A stretch of 64,000 nt of DNA, from NCBI GenBank assembly GCA_022315425.1, contig JAIUPT010000030.1, forward strand, positions 372,001 to 436,000. Direction: 5' to 3'. A model generated the notes under the pieces. That model searched no databases. It saw only the letters and a list, made by a program, of their open reading frames with translations, and was not told the DNA's origin. This document shows positions 11,796-22,051 of the stretch, piece by piece; position 1 is the first letter of the stretch; each line of letters begins with the position of its first letter. The translations under genes and the position numbers were made by a program. This DNA comes from Pseudevernia furfuracea. Lineage: Eukaryota > Ascomycota > Lecanoromycetes > Lecanorales > Parmeliaceae.

Positions 11796-14494
11796 AGCAT
11801 GGTGATTACGTTGAGAAGTTCAATTAGAGACCATGACTTTCCCATCGACCAGGCCTTGCAACCGAGAAAAATCAAAGATCTGTCTGCAGCTCCCCCGAAT
11901 TCAGGTTTGTTGGCAACTGCTTAGTCATCAGAGTCGAAAAATTTTACCCAATCACCGTTAATGAGTGGACTATCGCCACGAACTGCTCGATTATACAAGA
12001 TCATTTTACTCGTATACAACTTGTGTATACTAATACCAGTCTAGACATAAGAGCGTGTTCGGCGTGTGGTGTTTCCTGTAGTGCCGTCTTCATATGAAAA
12101 TAACAACATTGGCAATACTTTCTCCTATGTCTTCAAGTTTTGTGATATGGGGGCAAAAACCACCTTGGCTATGCTACCAAAAGACGGCTATAGCTATCTA
12201 GCTGTTAGCTTCTTCTGATGATAACCCGTCCTCGTATGCCGTCTGTCTTCTTTGACTACTACTACGAGAACCGGAGCCCATCAACCGCCGCCGGGGCTGT
12301 GCTGGAAACGCTCTGTTCGTCCATGCGTTACCCAATGCCCACCATTGCCATTCCCGTTTCGTCTGTCACAAGGTGCGAAATGGGATTGAACTTGGTACCC
12401 TCTAGCAACACTCCTAGAGCAGGTAAAACCAGGCTGTATCTGCTTCTCATTCTTCTCTTGATCTCCTTGATACGGACTTTTGTCATGGGACATTTTGAGA
12501 GGGACCACGTCGCCATGAACAGCAGCAAGACATTATGTATAAGTGACGGCTTTCAGTGAGAGCCTCATCATTTCCATTACCAGCAGGAGCTGAGGATGCG
12601 GTTGGTCCAATATATATAGCTCTTGCAGTTCTTCCCTTGGCTCCAGTAATCTCCGGCCCAAGATTTCATGTGTGGCATGTTCGGGGCTAGCTTGCTTAGA
12701 GTAGGGGAGGTCATACTTGCAGAGCTGATGCTATAGGCCAGCCACCACGACGAAGACTGCGTTCATGCTCTCTCACGTGGTTGATAGCGATCGGATGCTG
12801 GGTGCTATGCTTCCCGCATCAATGTTACTGTCCCATAGCCTCACAGCTCCTTCTCTACAAACTTTCAAATCACAATTCCTGCTTCTCACATGCCACAGGG
12901 CTTAACTGCACTGGCTGCGACCCATAGATCCACTGGACTTGGCTCTGTCGGTAGACAACAGCCATTGGATGCAGCGACAGCAAGGCTGCATGGTGTGCCA
13001 CTCTGTTTTTCAGTCAAAGCGCAAGCGACTAGACATGCCAAGCAACAGCATCGTTTACAGGTCGCTATTTGTCTTTGCCTCGAAGAATGGTAGCTTCCGG
13101 ATAAGGCCCCTCAGCATGAATGTTTCAGTGGCTGACAGAGACCTAAGACAGCCGCTTTAAACCCGATGAAACAGGTATTTTTACACGCTTCTGCTCAATT
13201 GGTTGTGACAGCTCAGCGGGATACTATTCCACGCCTCTTTCGAAAGACCGGTACTATCTCTGAGGAGAGCAGGAGCCTTCCGCAACACCTCGTTAACATT
13301 CAGAAAAACTTGGTCCTTCCAGGGGCTATCTCCCCAATACCTCAGGCAGAAGATCAGTAGCATGGTTCTGTAGAAAGAAGACACGTTAGTCTTTTCCTCA
13401 GACGCTGAGGTAAGTTGTGGCGCTGTCGCAATCCATAAATGTGGGATTCGACCGAGCAGTCGATCAGCGCACAGCGAAAAACAAACCCGGGAAAAAAAGT
13501 GCCACGGTGGTCTTCTTGCCAGGAATTGCGGTGCTTCGCATTGTGTTTCATTATGAGGTAGCTCGAATGAATCGTGTCATCCTTCTCACCGTTGTCGATC
13601 GTTAAGGACACTCATCGTAGCACTAAAACAACATTCTTGTGGTTTTAACAGCTTCCAGCTGCAACTCCGCCTCCCGTCCCGCTCCATCTCTTCCTCCATA
13701 CTAATGAAACAGGAACCACAGCCTCGTTGCACGCCCTTGAAGGATCGTCAGCATTGTGCCACCTCGATGAATCCAACGTTCAGACCGTGTTGCGTTCTAA
13801 AAGAATCTGGGCTTTGCTACACCTAGGGACGGATTGGGATTTGTCTGACTGCTTCGCAAAATAGTCACCAAAAGCAGACGTCCAAAGGTTTCCAGCCGTT
13901 CATGTAGGATAAAACGTTGGACAATTTAATTATAGCAGATGTTCGAGTCTCTTCTTTCATTTGTCACAGAAGCGTAATTATGCGAAGAGGTTTGTTGTTC
14001 GTTGAACATTACTAATATATGCAGAAATGTCTTCTCACGATCGTGATTGATTTGATGGTCAGAAGATATTGATGGAGAAGAAACGGCAGGGAGCAGGGCG
14101 CAATCTAGTGCTTGTTGCATGAAGAGTGCGTCGACGACAGATCGCAAGTCCAGGTGTCAGCTCTAATGTGAAGTCGACAGTCCTACGTACACCATTGGCT
14201 TACGCTTAACCGCAATGCAAAAAAGGCGAAGCAATGGGCACGTCCTTGGAGATCCTTCGCCCAGCCTCGAAAACGACCTCGGATGTTTCATGTTTCTATC
14301 TCTGCCTGGAGAGGATTCGAGGTGAAAGTATAAGTATCTGCAGATTTCCTCTAATGTTTCTCATAAACAACAGCATGAACATCAACGAAAACATCAAGCT
14401 ACCTCAAGAACCAAAGCATCCAGCGCCAAAACCAGAACCCAAAAAACCAGCACCAAGACCAACAGAACCAAAAGCTAAACCTCAACACCACAAG
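11796..14494 (+). other. Long intergenic region, no recognised gene
   Basis: About 2.7 kb. Small open frames exist (for example 12218-12559 plus, with one hydrophobic stretch LLLILLLISLI), but none has similarity, codon pattern or splice logic that I can support. TATA-like words occur near 12610 (atatatata) and near 14325 (aagtataagt). The latter lies 170 bp before the LysM ATG and could be its core promoter. Confidence 0.5.
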
Positions 14495-15223
14495 ATGTCT
14501 TATACCATCGTATCAGGCGACACCTTCTATTCCATCGCCCAGTCCCACGGTACCAGCGTCGCCGCCATCGAGGCCGCCAACCCTGGAGTAAACCCCAGCG
14601 CCCTCCAAATCGGCCAAGTCATTAACCTCCCCGGCGGTGGAGGCTCCTCAGGCGGCAACGGCGGTGGCTCCGGCGGTTCGAGCGTCGGTGGTGGCTATGT
14701 CGCATACAGTGGCCCAGCCTCCAACTTCCCTGACCCAAACACCTGGGCCAGCTACGACACCCTCTGGTCCCAGAACTCCACCCTGATGGCCCTCAACGAC
14801 AGCCCCAGCGAAGTCGGCTTCATCAAGGCTGCAATTGCGCAAGTCGCCCCAGAGTCAGACATCGATGCCCGCGCTATCCTTTGCGTCATCATGCAAGAAT
14901 CCGGCGGCAACGTCCGTGTCGGTACCACCAACAACGGTGTCGGCAACCCCGGCATCATGCAGTCCCACGCTGGTGTCGCTTTCAACCCCAGCGACCCCCA
15001 AGGCAGCATTCTCCAGATGGTCCGTGACGGCACTGAGGGAACCTCGTCCGGAGATGGCTTGAAGCAGTTGTATGCTAGGTACCACAACTACTACGAGGCT
15101 TTCCGCGGATACAACTCTGGGTCTGTGGACCAGAACGATCTAAATGACCCTGTTGGTGCTACTGGTACTTATGTTCAGTCTGTTGCCAACAGGCTCATGG
15201 GTCACAAGTGGGCTGGTATGTAA
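14495..15223 (+). CDS. LysM domain plus lysozyme-like (transglycosylase-fold) protein
   Basis: A single exon encodes 242 residues from the ATG at 14495. Residues 2-47 are a textbook LysM carbohydrate-binding module (YTIVSGDTFYSIAQ ... ALQIGQVINLP). A glycine/serine linker follows at about 48-70. The C-terminal part (about 75-242) looks like a lysozyme/SLT-type goose-lysozyme-like domain: AAIAQVAPESDIDARAILC, then VIMQESGGNV with a candidate catalytic Glu, NPGIMQSH, and LYARYHNYYEAFRGYNSG. No signal peptide is visible from this start. The same frame stays open upstream to 14375 with a Pro/Lys-rich stretch (PKPEPKKPAPRPTEPK), so a longer product is possible. By family, LysM binds chitin or peptidoglycan and the C-terminal fold cleaves peptidoglycan-like glycans; the substrate here is inferred. 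An acquisition from bacteria is plausible but untested. Confidence 0.85.
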   Translation: MSYTIVSGDTFYSIAQSHGTSVAAIEAANPGVNPSALQIGQVINLPGGGGSSGGNGGGSGGSSVGGGYVAYSGPASNFPDPNTWASYDTLWSQNSTLMALNDSPSEVGFIKAAIAQVAPESDIDARAILCVIMQESGGNVRVGTTNNGVGNPGIMQSHAGVAFNPSDPQGSILQMVRDGTEGTSSGDGLKQLYARYHNYYEAFRGYNSGSVDQNDLNDPVGATGTYVQSVANRLMGHKWAGM

Positions 15224-16475
15224 AGGCTCGCAGAGTCTTCATCATTCTGTGCGGGAGGGCGAAATTGTGTTGGTATTGTAAGAGGTAGGGACAAGAGTAT
15301 GGTGCAGGCTGTTTGTGTTTTTTTGGGATAGGAGCATAGCGTTGGATTAATGTTGTTGTGGATCAGTCATTACCTCTCAATTCCAAATTAACCATATTGA
15401 TCTCAAGACCCAAAATTTTAACCTCGCATAGAGAGTGATCGTATCTATACTCGATTAATTCTGCACACCTCGATCGGTAGACGTCCGTCTTTTTCAACGC
15501 AGTTCGAGGAAAGAGGCCATGCATTTTGATATATCAGTACGAGTAGCAGTTGGAGAGTAGATCTGCGGATTATGTTCGAATATTTCCCACATTCCCTCTC
15601 CCCACCATTTCTCGCGTTCCGTGCCTCTAGACTCGCCTGTGAGAATCCAAGCTGATCCTCCATGCAGACACACATTGCGCTACCCGTTCTTTCGGAAAGC
15701 TGACTGCTAAAGATTGCGCGTTTTGGACTTCGTTCCAAGAACACTCCCTTCAGTTCCCCGTGTCCAACAAGGAGCGGAACTACCACTTCCAGGTAACCTA
15801 GCGACTGCTATGACAACGAAGGCGAATCCATCACCCAAGCAGACCACCTCGATAAGGAAGTCAGCACTGACAAAGACTATCACAAGAACCAAGAAGACAA
15901 AGAGTATTGCTCAAATCTGTTCCCATCTCCTTCAACTTTATAAGAGGCGGTCAATCAAGAAGCCTTCAGTAATAGACCGGGCTCAGAACGCGAGCTCTCA
16001 TTACACGTACTCCAGGTTCGATGTTTCATTGTAGGGTTATGCTGCTGCATCCTAAGTTCGATCGTTGCTCGTCACTCAAACTCTGCCAATACGAAACAAG
16101 TTTTTCGCAACTTCGCATCGCTGAAGAGTTACGGTTCATTTAGTTTTTCAATTTGCATTGTGACGAGCTGATTCGAATGAACCAAGGGTGTTGAAGAGGC
16201 GTAGAGGTTAGAGCACATATGCGCAGAATAATACATGCCAAGGCTCACCCACCTGTCTCTATGGCTCTTTTTATTGTATATACAATATGGGGAGGTTCAG
16301 TTGATTATTCATTTTTTCAGTTTATCTCAGTGTCTCGAGTACGAAAAACCCTTCCCTTCTTCCAAAGGTTCCCTTCTTCAAACAACGCACACACGGAGAA
16401 TCAACTGCACAGACATTTTACAATCAACTCGACGTATCGCCCCCCCAAGCTCTAAAAAATCACACAAACACCTCT
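15224..16475 (+). other. Intergenic region, no recognised gene
   Basis: Holds the 3' end of the LysM gene and the upstream region of the small orphan. Open frames such as 15714-16034 (plus) have no similarity that I recognise and no supporting splice structure. I see nothing else of note. Confidence 0.5.
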
Positions 16476-17122
16476 ATGGCCATGTTCCACAAACATCTCG
16501 ATCAAGCCTCCAAGAGGTTCAAGGATCATCCCAACGTCGCCGCGATGTACACCAGCCTCCCCAAAGATGAAGCAAAAAGACCGGAACAGTAAGTCCTATT
16601 TATAACCAATATTTGAGCTCCTTCTCCTAAGAGACACAAAGAACCCCAAACCAAGACCACCTCCCCAAACCCCGTGATTTCGCCTACGATGAGCACCGTG
16701 ACTCGGGAAACGACACCCGCGGCTTCATCGCCGACTTTGCCGACTTCGGCTTCCGAAGCCATCACAGACGAGTCAACAACGGAGATTTGCTCTCGAACGC
16801 TGGTGTTCTCGGCTACGAAAAATTGAAGCCGCTCCGGGATCCTCCCGCTCACCTCAAGGCACAGTTTCCCGGCTTCTTCGACAGGAACTACCATCCACCC
16901 CAACAACGCCAGGGATGTCCGACGTCGGCGACGACCACCACCGCGGCGACCACGGATTCGGTATCCTCAAACCTCTCCAACACCACGGACACATCTACCG
17001 TCGCCACGAGCGCTCCCACGGAATCTCCCGAAGAGGGAAACAAGAACAGAAGACGCCGAGGCATCCGCGACGACCCGCTTCTTCTTGCTGTGGCTGTTTG
17101 CATTTTGGAGCATATGAAATGA
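16476..17122 (+). CDS. Small orphan protein, two exons
   Basis: Exon 1 is 16476-16588 and exon 2 is 16642-17122, with a 53-nt GT-AG intron and phase conserved (CA|A). The product has 197 residues. The N-terminal third is charged (FHKHLDQASKRFKDHPN), the middle is rich in Asp, Arg and Phe (RDFAYDEHRDSGNDTRGF, FADFGFRSHHRR), then comes a Thr/Ser-rich stretch and a basic RRRRGIRDD tail ending in a short hydrophobic helix (PLLLAVAVCILEH). I do not recognise it. Support is only the clean intron and the sustained frame. A second overlapping frame (16915-17214) is also open, so the exon 2 frame is not certain. An internal ATG at 16482 is an equally good start. Confidence 0.4.
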
Positions 17123-17929
17123 TAGGTTTTAAGACGTGGCCATTTTGCAAGCGGCCACGGAATTTTACTGGGGATATTTTCCCATTTCGGAGTGTGTTTG
17201 TGGCGCGCAATTGATCATGTACTTGAGAAAAACCAAATCATGAAATGCCCTTCCTCTTCTCAACTCCCCCGTCCCATAAAAGCATGTCACTTGAACAATG
17301 AGCGAACATATGCAGGGCGTGAGTTCGCCCAAGACTTGGCTGACAGGTGTGCAGGGATTTTATTGCAGAATAATAATATGGCGTGCTTCTTGATTTGATG
17401 TTCTTTTTTATTGAAAAAACAACAACAACATACTCGTACTGGGAAGAAACGTTCGCATTTCAGATCCACACAACCCTCTTCCAGACATTCTTTCTCCTCG
17501 AACCGCAACCTCCCGGTCCTCACCGTTCAATGAAACACCAAATGCCCTCGGACACGTCCAGCGGCTGTTCCCGTGACGAAGAGTCGGCACCCCGGGATTC
17601 AACGTCCGCGCAGTCTATGCTCGACTTCGAGACCTCCAATTCAGCAACTGACACCGAATCAATCTCCCGTGCTCACTGCGGAATCGCTCGAAGACGATGA
17701 AGGTACACTAATTCCGGAGGACGAATTTGCACACAGGATACAAGCCTTTCCGGAACCATGTCTGGGTTTTTGCCACTGAACGCTCAATACGTGGGCCGCT
17801 GTCGTTAGTTTGGGGTGCCAGTATGCATTGGGACAAGGGCAAGGGCAGATGCGAGGGCGTGAGAATGTGTGGGTGGATATTGCCGTTGGTCTTGCTCCTT
17901 GGCCCCGAGTTCTGTTTGGAAAGGGGTGA

Positions 17930-18027
17930 GGTCTAGTCCACAGTATCTTGAAGGTATCTTGAATGTGACAATAAAGGTGTCCGAAAGGGGACAAGGTTTA
18001 GTCCACGGTATCCTGAACATGTGACAA
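17930..18027 (+). repeat. Imperfect tandem duplication, unit about 65 bp
   Basis: A word near 17930 (ggtctagtccacagtatct) recurs near 17995 (ggtttagtccacggtatcc), each followed by ttga/ctga and ...atgtgacaa. The copies differ mostly by C/T and A/G transitions. Confidence 0.7.
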
Positions 18028-18497
18028 CAATCAAGATGTTTGGAAAAACCCCAGAGTTACGATGTCTAAATCATGCTCTCAAACCTACGATCCAAAACTA
18101 ATCGGACGACACGGACATGAGGATATAGGTATGGGCGATGCCAGTGATGGTTCGGATGATGTGTTGGCGGGTCCTGGCCTACCATTCGGATAGCGTTCGA
18201 TTTCTTTTTTCGTTTTTGAGTTATTGATTTAACGTTAACTTGGGATGTAATAAGCCAGAAAGACCTCGTATGCAAAAGGTCGTATGCACGGTTACTCTGT
18301 GTATATCTGGGCGTGAGCGGTCTATGGCTTCAAGTCCCTGTAGGTTTTCAAGGGGGGACACCTTCCGTCTAGGCCGCTATATAGCGCGATACAGCCAATT
18401 AAGATAGACAACTTTCAAATCAATCTAAGATGTCAAACTCACGTCCAGGCTACACTCGAACGGAAGTGTCGCCAGCATTCACCTTTTTACACTTTAT

Positions 18498-18535
18498 TGT
18501 CAAACCTTGTTGTCAAACCTTACTGTCAAACCTTA
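18498..18535 (+). repeat. Three tandem copies of a 12-13 bp unit
   Basis: The word TGTCAAACCTT appears three times in a row with one- or two-base spacing changes. Confidence 0.9.
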
Positions 18536-19124
18536 CTTCATCCTGATCTGCGACTTGGGTCTCTTGTATCAACTTGTATAATAATGTATCCCTGGTCTCC
18601 CTTTGTCATTATGTACCCCCATTGACTTATGTGGAACTTTTGGAGGCAAATGTGATAAAGACGGCTACAAGGATTAGAAGACGTGGTGCTGTTCTGTCTT
18701 TGATCTATCTCAGGAGACACGCAGCACTATTTGCGGAAGGACAATGATTGATTGATAGACTTAGTGACGGTAGGATTGAGACGGGAGAAAGCATGAAGAG
18801 ATACACACCTCCACTCATGCACCTCTGCAACAAGCTCTAGGAATCTGAGCACGGATACCTTAACTTTTTGTATGGAAACAAATCACCGCGAGGGACTGTA
18901 AGCGCTAGACACGAGTGTAATCTGAAACTGTCGATGAACTGGAGTCTGGAGATAGCGGAAAATGCTCATCTCAGTATACTTTACTCGTATAGAGTATTTC
19001 CCTCTGTGCTGCTAAATGCCCATTCAATAAGGTAGGTAAGTATAGACTCTGGTGACTGAGCACACAACTACAAGGCCAGTGTTTGCCGCTAGCCGATAAG
19101 TTCAGCGCCACGTCATCTGTCAAC

Positions 19125-19193
19125 ATCAGGATCAGGAGGATCAGGAGGATCAGGAGAATCAGGAGAATCAGGAGGATCAGGAGAATCAGGATC
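19125..19193 (+). repeat. 9-bp minisatellite ATCAGGAGR
   Basis: About seven copies of ATCAGGAGG/ATCAGGAGA, flanked by truncated ATCAGG units. On the minus strand it reads as a hydrophobic LIL/LLI repeat, which is a consequence of the repeat and not evidence of a membrane protein. Confidence 0.95.
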
Positions 19194-19546
19194 CCAATAA
19201 TAATTAATAACATTTCAGATGAACGGATGTGAGATATGTACCTAGGTAGCTGAGAGATGCACCCATTGCGCCGCCCTTAGGCAGTACTGGTGGGGCAGTT
19301 TTTGTTTTCAGCTAAGGTAATATTGTGACGCTATGCAAGTTTCAAGTGAGAACCAAGGCGCTGAATGACATTCTACTTCAAACCTCATATACAAGTATAC
19401 AATAGTATGTGTCTCGTTGGCTCCCAGGGGCCAGGGTAAGGTTGGTAGCTACTGTCAACCCGCCAACATGTTGTCTTCTATGTCTTCTCTTTTCTCACCA
19501 AGCCTTCCTTTTCTTTCTCTAAAAACTTCGCAATTGTTTAACAGCG

Positions 19547-21650
19547 ATGACGCTATTCGGGCAGCTTCACACGCACGTTGGGAAGCTGTTTCGTTTCTTC
19601 TGCGTTATAGCTTTCCTATCTTTCTATCATCTACATGGCCAACCCTCAATATCCCTGAATACAGCGACGGGCGAGGATGCCGATTCTCTTGCTTTCAATT
19701 CCCCAGGCCCGGCCAGCGGCCAGAAACACCCGATTAAGCTTCTTGTTGAGGATGCCAGGCGACAATACACCCACATGATCGAGAGTCAATCCAAGTCATT
19801 GGAACAGGCCATCGCGAATTACCAAAAAAGATACCATAGAGAGCCCCCACCCGGGTTTGATGATTGGTATCATATCGCGGTCAGATTGAACGCCACTATA
19901 ATCGACGAATACGATACTGTCATGACCATGTTTTGAACCGTACTGGGGTATCTCTGCACGCGAGCTGCGTGCGAGAGTGCGAGAGGCATTGGATCCAAGG
20001 CTTGTCCACGGGACAATGATGGGTATTCGTGTCAAAGATCATCAATTTTTGATGGTCAACGAGAAAACTGCGGTGAATTGTATGTCTTACTCGAGAGATT
20101 AAATCTGAACACAAATTCATCCTCAATGTAGACTTCAATTACGACGTACTGAAAGACAGAATGAAACCATTCCTACAGTTCCTCCCAGACATGGAGTACG
20201 CATTCAACGCCTTCGACCAACCGAGAGTTTTTGCCCCTCACGACGTGTAAGCACCCTTTCCCACTTCTTTCTTCCCTTTCATACCATGTTTCGAGTCTTA
20301 ATACATGTCCGATGAGTAAGACACGTGTTCCTGCTCCTCAAACGTGGCTTCAGACTCAAGGATCAGTCTTCAAAGAGCAATGCTGACTCCGAGATGGTGT
20401 AGCCTCTTCAAAGCTTCCAGCGAATGCTCTATGCCTGAGGAATACGGCAACGATCCCTGGGAGATCAAGACGGAATGGCCGTACAAGGTTTACTTCAACG
20501 AAGTCTCTCAGGAGCGAACCTGGGATATTGGGACTCGCTGTACGTACCTGACTGGTCCAGCTATCCTCTTTTGAACCAAACCTTGAGTGTTGAGACATAT
20601 CTCGGGAGGTTTTACACTCGACTTATGTTCCAAGGCTCGATGAACTCCCTCGAAAAGGTACTGACTGCGAAACTTTGATCTAGGCTCGCTCGCGCCTATC
20701 CTCCCGGCCACTACAGAAGAACACGACGGACGAAGATCGGCTTTCATTCCCACGAAATATCACCCATATCAGGAATGTCTGCGAGCTGCCCGAAGCCGGA
20801 GACACGCAACGGCATATTTCTATCGCCCTCGACCATGTGGGAGACCGACACACTCGTCCCCGTATTCTCAAAGTCTAAGCTCTCTTCTAATCAGGATCTA
20901 ATCATGCCCGCTTCAGACTACAGCTCTGCGCTGACGCCGTATTACCAACCATACAATGAGTCTGAAGATATGCTGTGGGACGAAAAGGAGAACCGGTTGT
21001 ACTGGGTTGGCTCTACATCCGGTGGTTTCTTTCGGGATAGTAGTTGGAAAACAAGTCATCGAGAAAGATTTGTCAAGGATCTGAATAACGGAAGCAAACC
21101 CATCTCTCTCCTCCGGCAAGATAGCGAATCTGACTCTTGGGAGCCGTACAAGGCCACGATGGAGGCTCTGTAAAAATATGTGTACGTCAAATTACCCAAT
21201 CTCGATCACTGTACCGAGACGGTCTGTAAAGAGATGGCAGATCCAAAGGGGGGCCTGGGTTTTACCAAGAAAGAGCCCATAGAGGCATCGTACGGCAGCA
21301 AATTCGCCTTTGACATCGATGGCCACACCTACACCGAACGTTTTCGGCGTCTCTTACAGTCACATAACACAGTATTCAAGATGACGATATTCCAAGAATG
21401 GCATGACGATTTTCTCGTGCCTTGGGTCCATTATGTGCCTGTTACATTGGGCATGGAGGAGTTGCCTGAAACGTTGAGATTCTTGGTGGAGACCGAGAAG
21501 GGACAGGCAATTGGGAAAGCGATTGCAGAGGAAGGAAGAAGGTGGGTAGAATAGGCGTGGAGGCCGGTGGATATGAAGATTGCACTTTCCAGAATACTGT
21601 TGGAGTATGGAAGACTTTGGGGGCCGGAGAGGGACAAAACCGGGGAAATT
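19547..21650 (+). pseudogene. Broken CAP10-type (GT90) glycosyltransferase
   Basis: The DNA spells the fungal CAP10/Glyco_transf_90 pattern. It has an N-terminal membrane anchor (FFCVIAFLSFYHLHG), then HPIKLLVEDAR, LEQAIANYQKRYHREPPPGF, DEYDTVMTMF, and FEPYWGISARELRARV. Later pieces are DFNYDVLKDRMKPF, RLYWVGSTSGGFF, SHRERF, FAFDIDGHTYTERFRRLLQS, FQEWHDDFLVPWVHYVPV and RPVDMKIALSRILLEYGRLW. These enzymes transfer sugars such as xylose in the Golgi. The gene is broken: an extra T in the TTTT run at 19931-19934 shifts the frame, the middle (about 20340-20680) is spread over two frames, and in-frame stops stand at 21171-21173 (TAA) and 21552-21554 (TAG). An intron with intact splice sites (20080-20131) shows that it was once a normal gene. 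Confidence 0.8.
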
Positions 21651-21840
21651 CAGGCGGGAAAAAGAAAGAATGCAAATGTCTTCTCCACAACACGCTGAAC
21701 AGTCAACACATTCTCTCGACCGTGACCCTAATGGAACTCAATGTCTTAACACCAGAGACTCTGCACCTACCTAGCGTATCGAACACTCTTGACAAAACGC
21801 TCGAGGACGCAACGCACACTCTCTCCACTGTGGCACCTTA

Positions 21841-22010
21841 TAACACTGAATGTGACAACATCAGGGTGTCACTTCGAGCTTACCGGAGTCTCGTTTCCGA
21901 GTCTCCATACGCGAAGATTAACACTTAAGAGTCTCGCCCTAAGGGTCTCGACACCCAATGTACAACACACAAGAATGTCACTTCGAGCGTACTTAAGAGC
22001 CTCTATACCT
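21841..22010 (+). repeat. Degenerate direct duplication before the F-box-like gene
   Basis: The word gtgtcacttcgagcttac near 21866 recurs as atgtcacttcgagcgtac near 21975. Each is followed by a GAGTCTC/GAGCCTC-type word, so a unit of about 110 bp appears twice in decayed form. Confidence 0.6.
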
Positions 22011-22051
22011 TCCCCTCTCTCGGATGCCAATCAGCATCAAACGTGTCGACC

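Larger units (their letters stand above)
17123..19546 (+). other. Repeat-bearing intergenic region
   Basis: About 2.4 kb without a gene that I can support. It contains an imperfect duplication around 17930-18027, a three-copy tgtcaaacct tandem at 18498-18535, and an ATCAGGAGR minisatellite at 19125-19193. A short hairpin (cgtggcc ... ggccacg) lies at 17135-17159. The mixture suggests old repeat debris; no transposon reading frame or terminal repeat was found. Confidence 0.5.

Noticed and set aside
17135..17159. Hairpin cgtggcc ... ggccacg after the small orphan gene
   Set aside because: A 7-bp stem is too short to support, and eukaryotic termination does not use such hairpins.
18971..19213. 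A minus-strand frame encoding a hydrophobic LILLILLIL repeat
   Set aside because: It is a translation of the 9-bp minisatellite, not a membrane protein.
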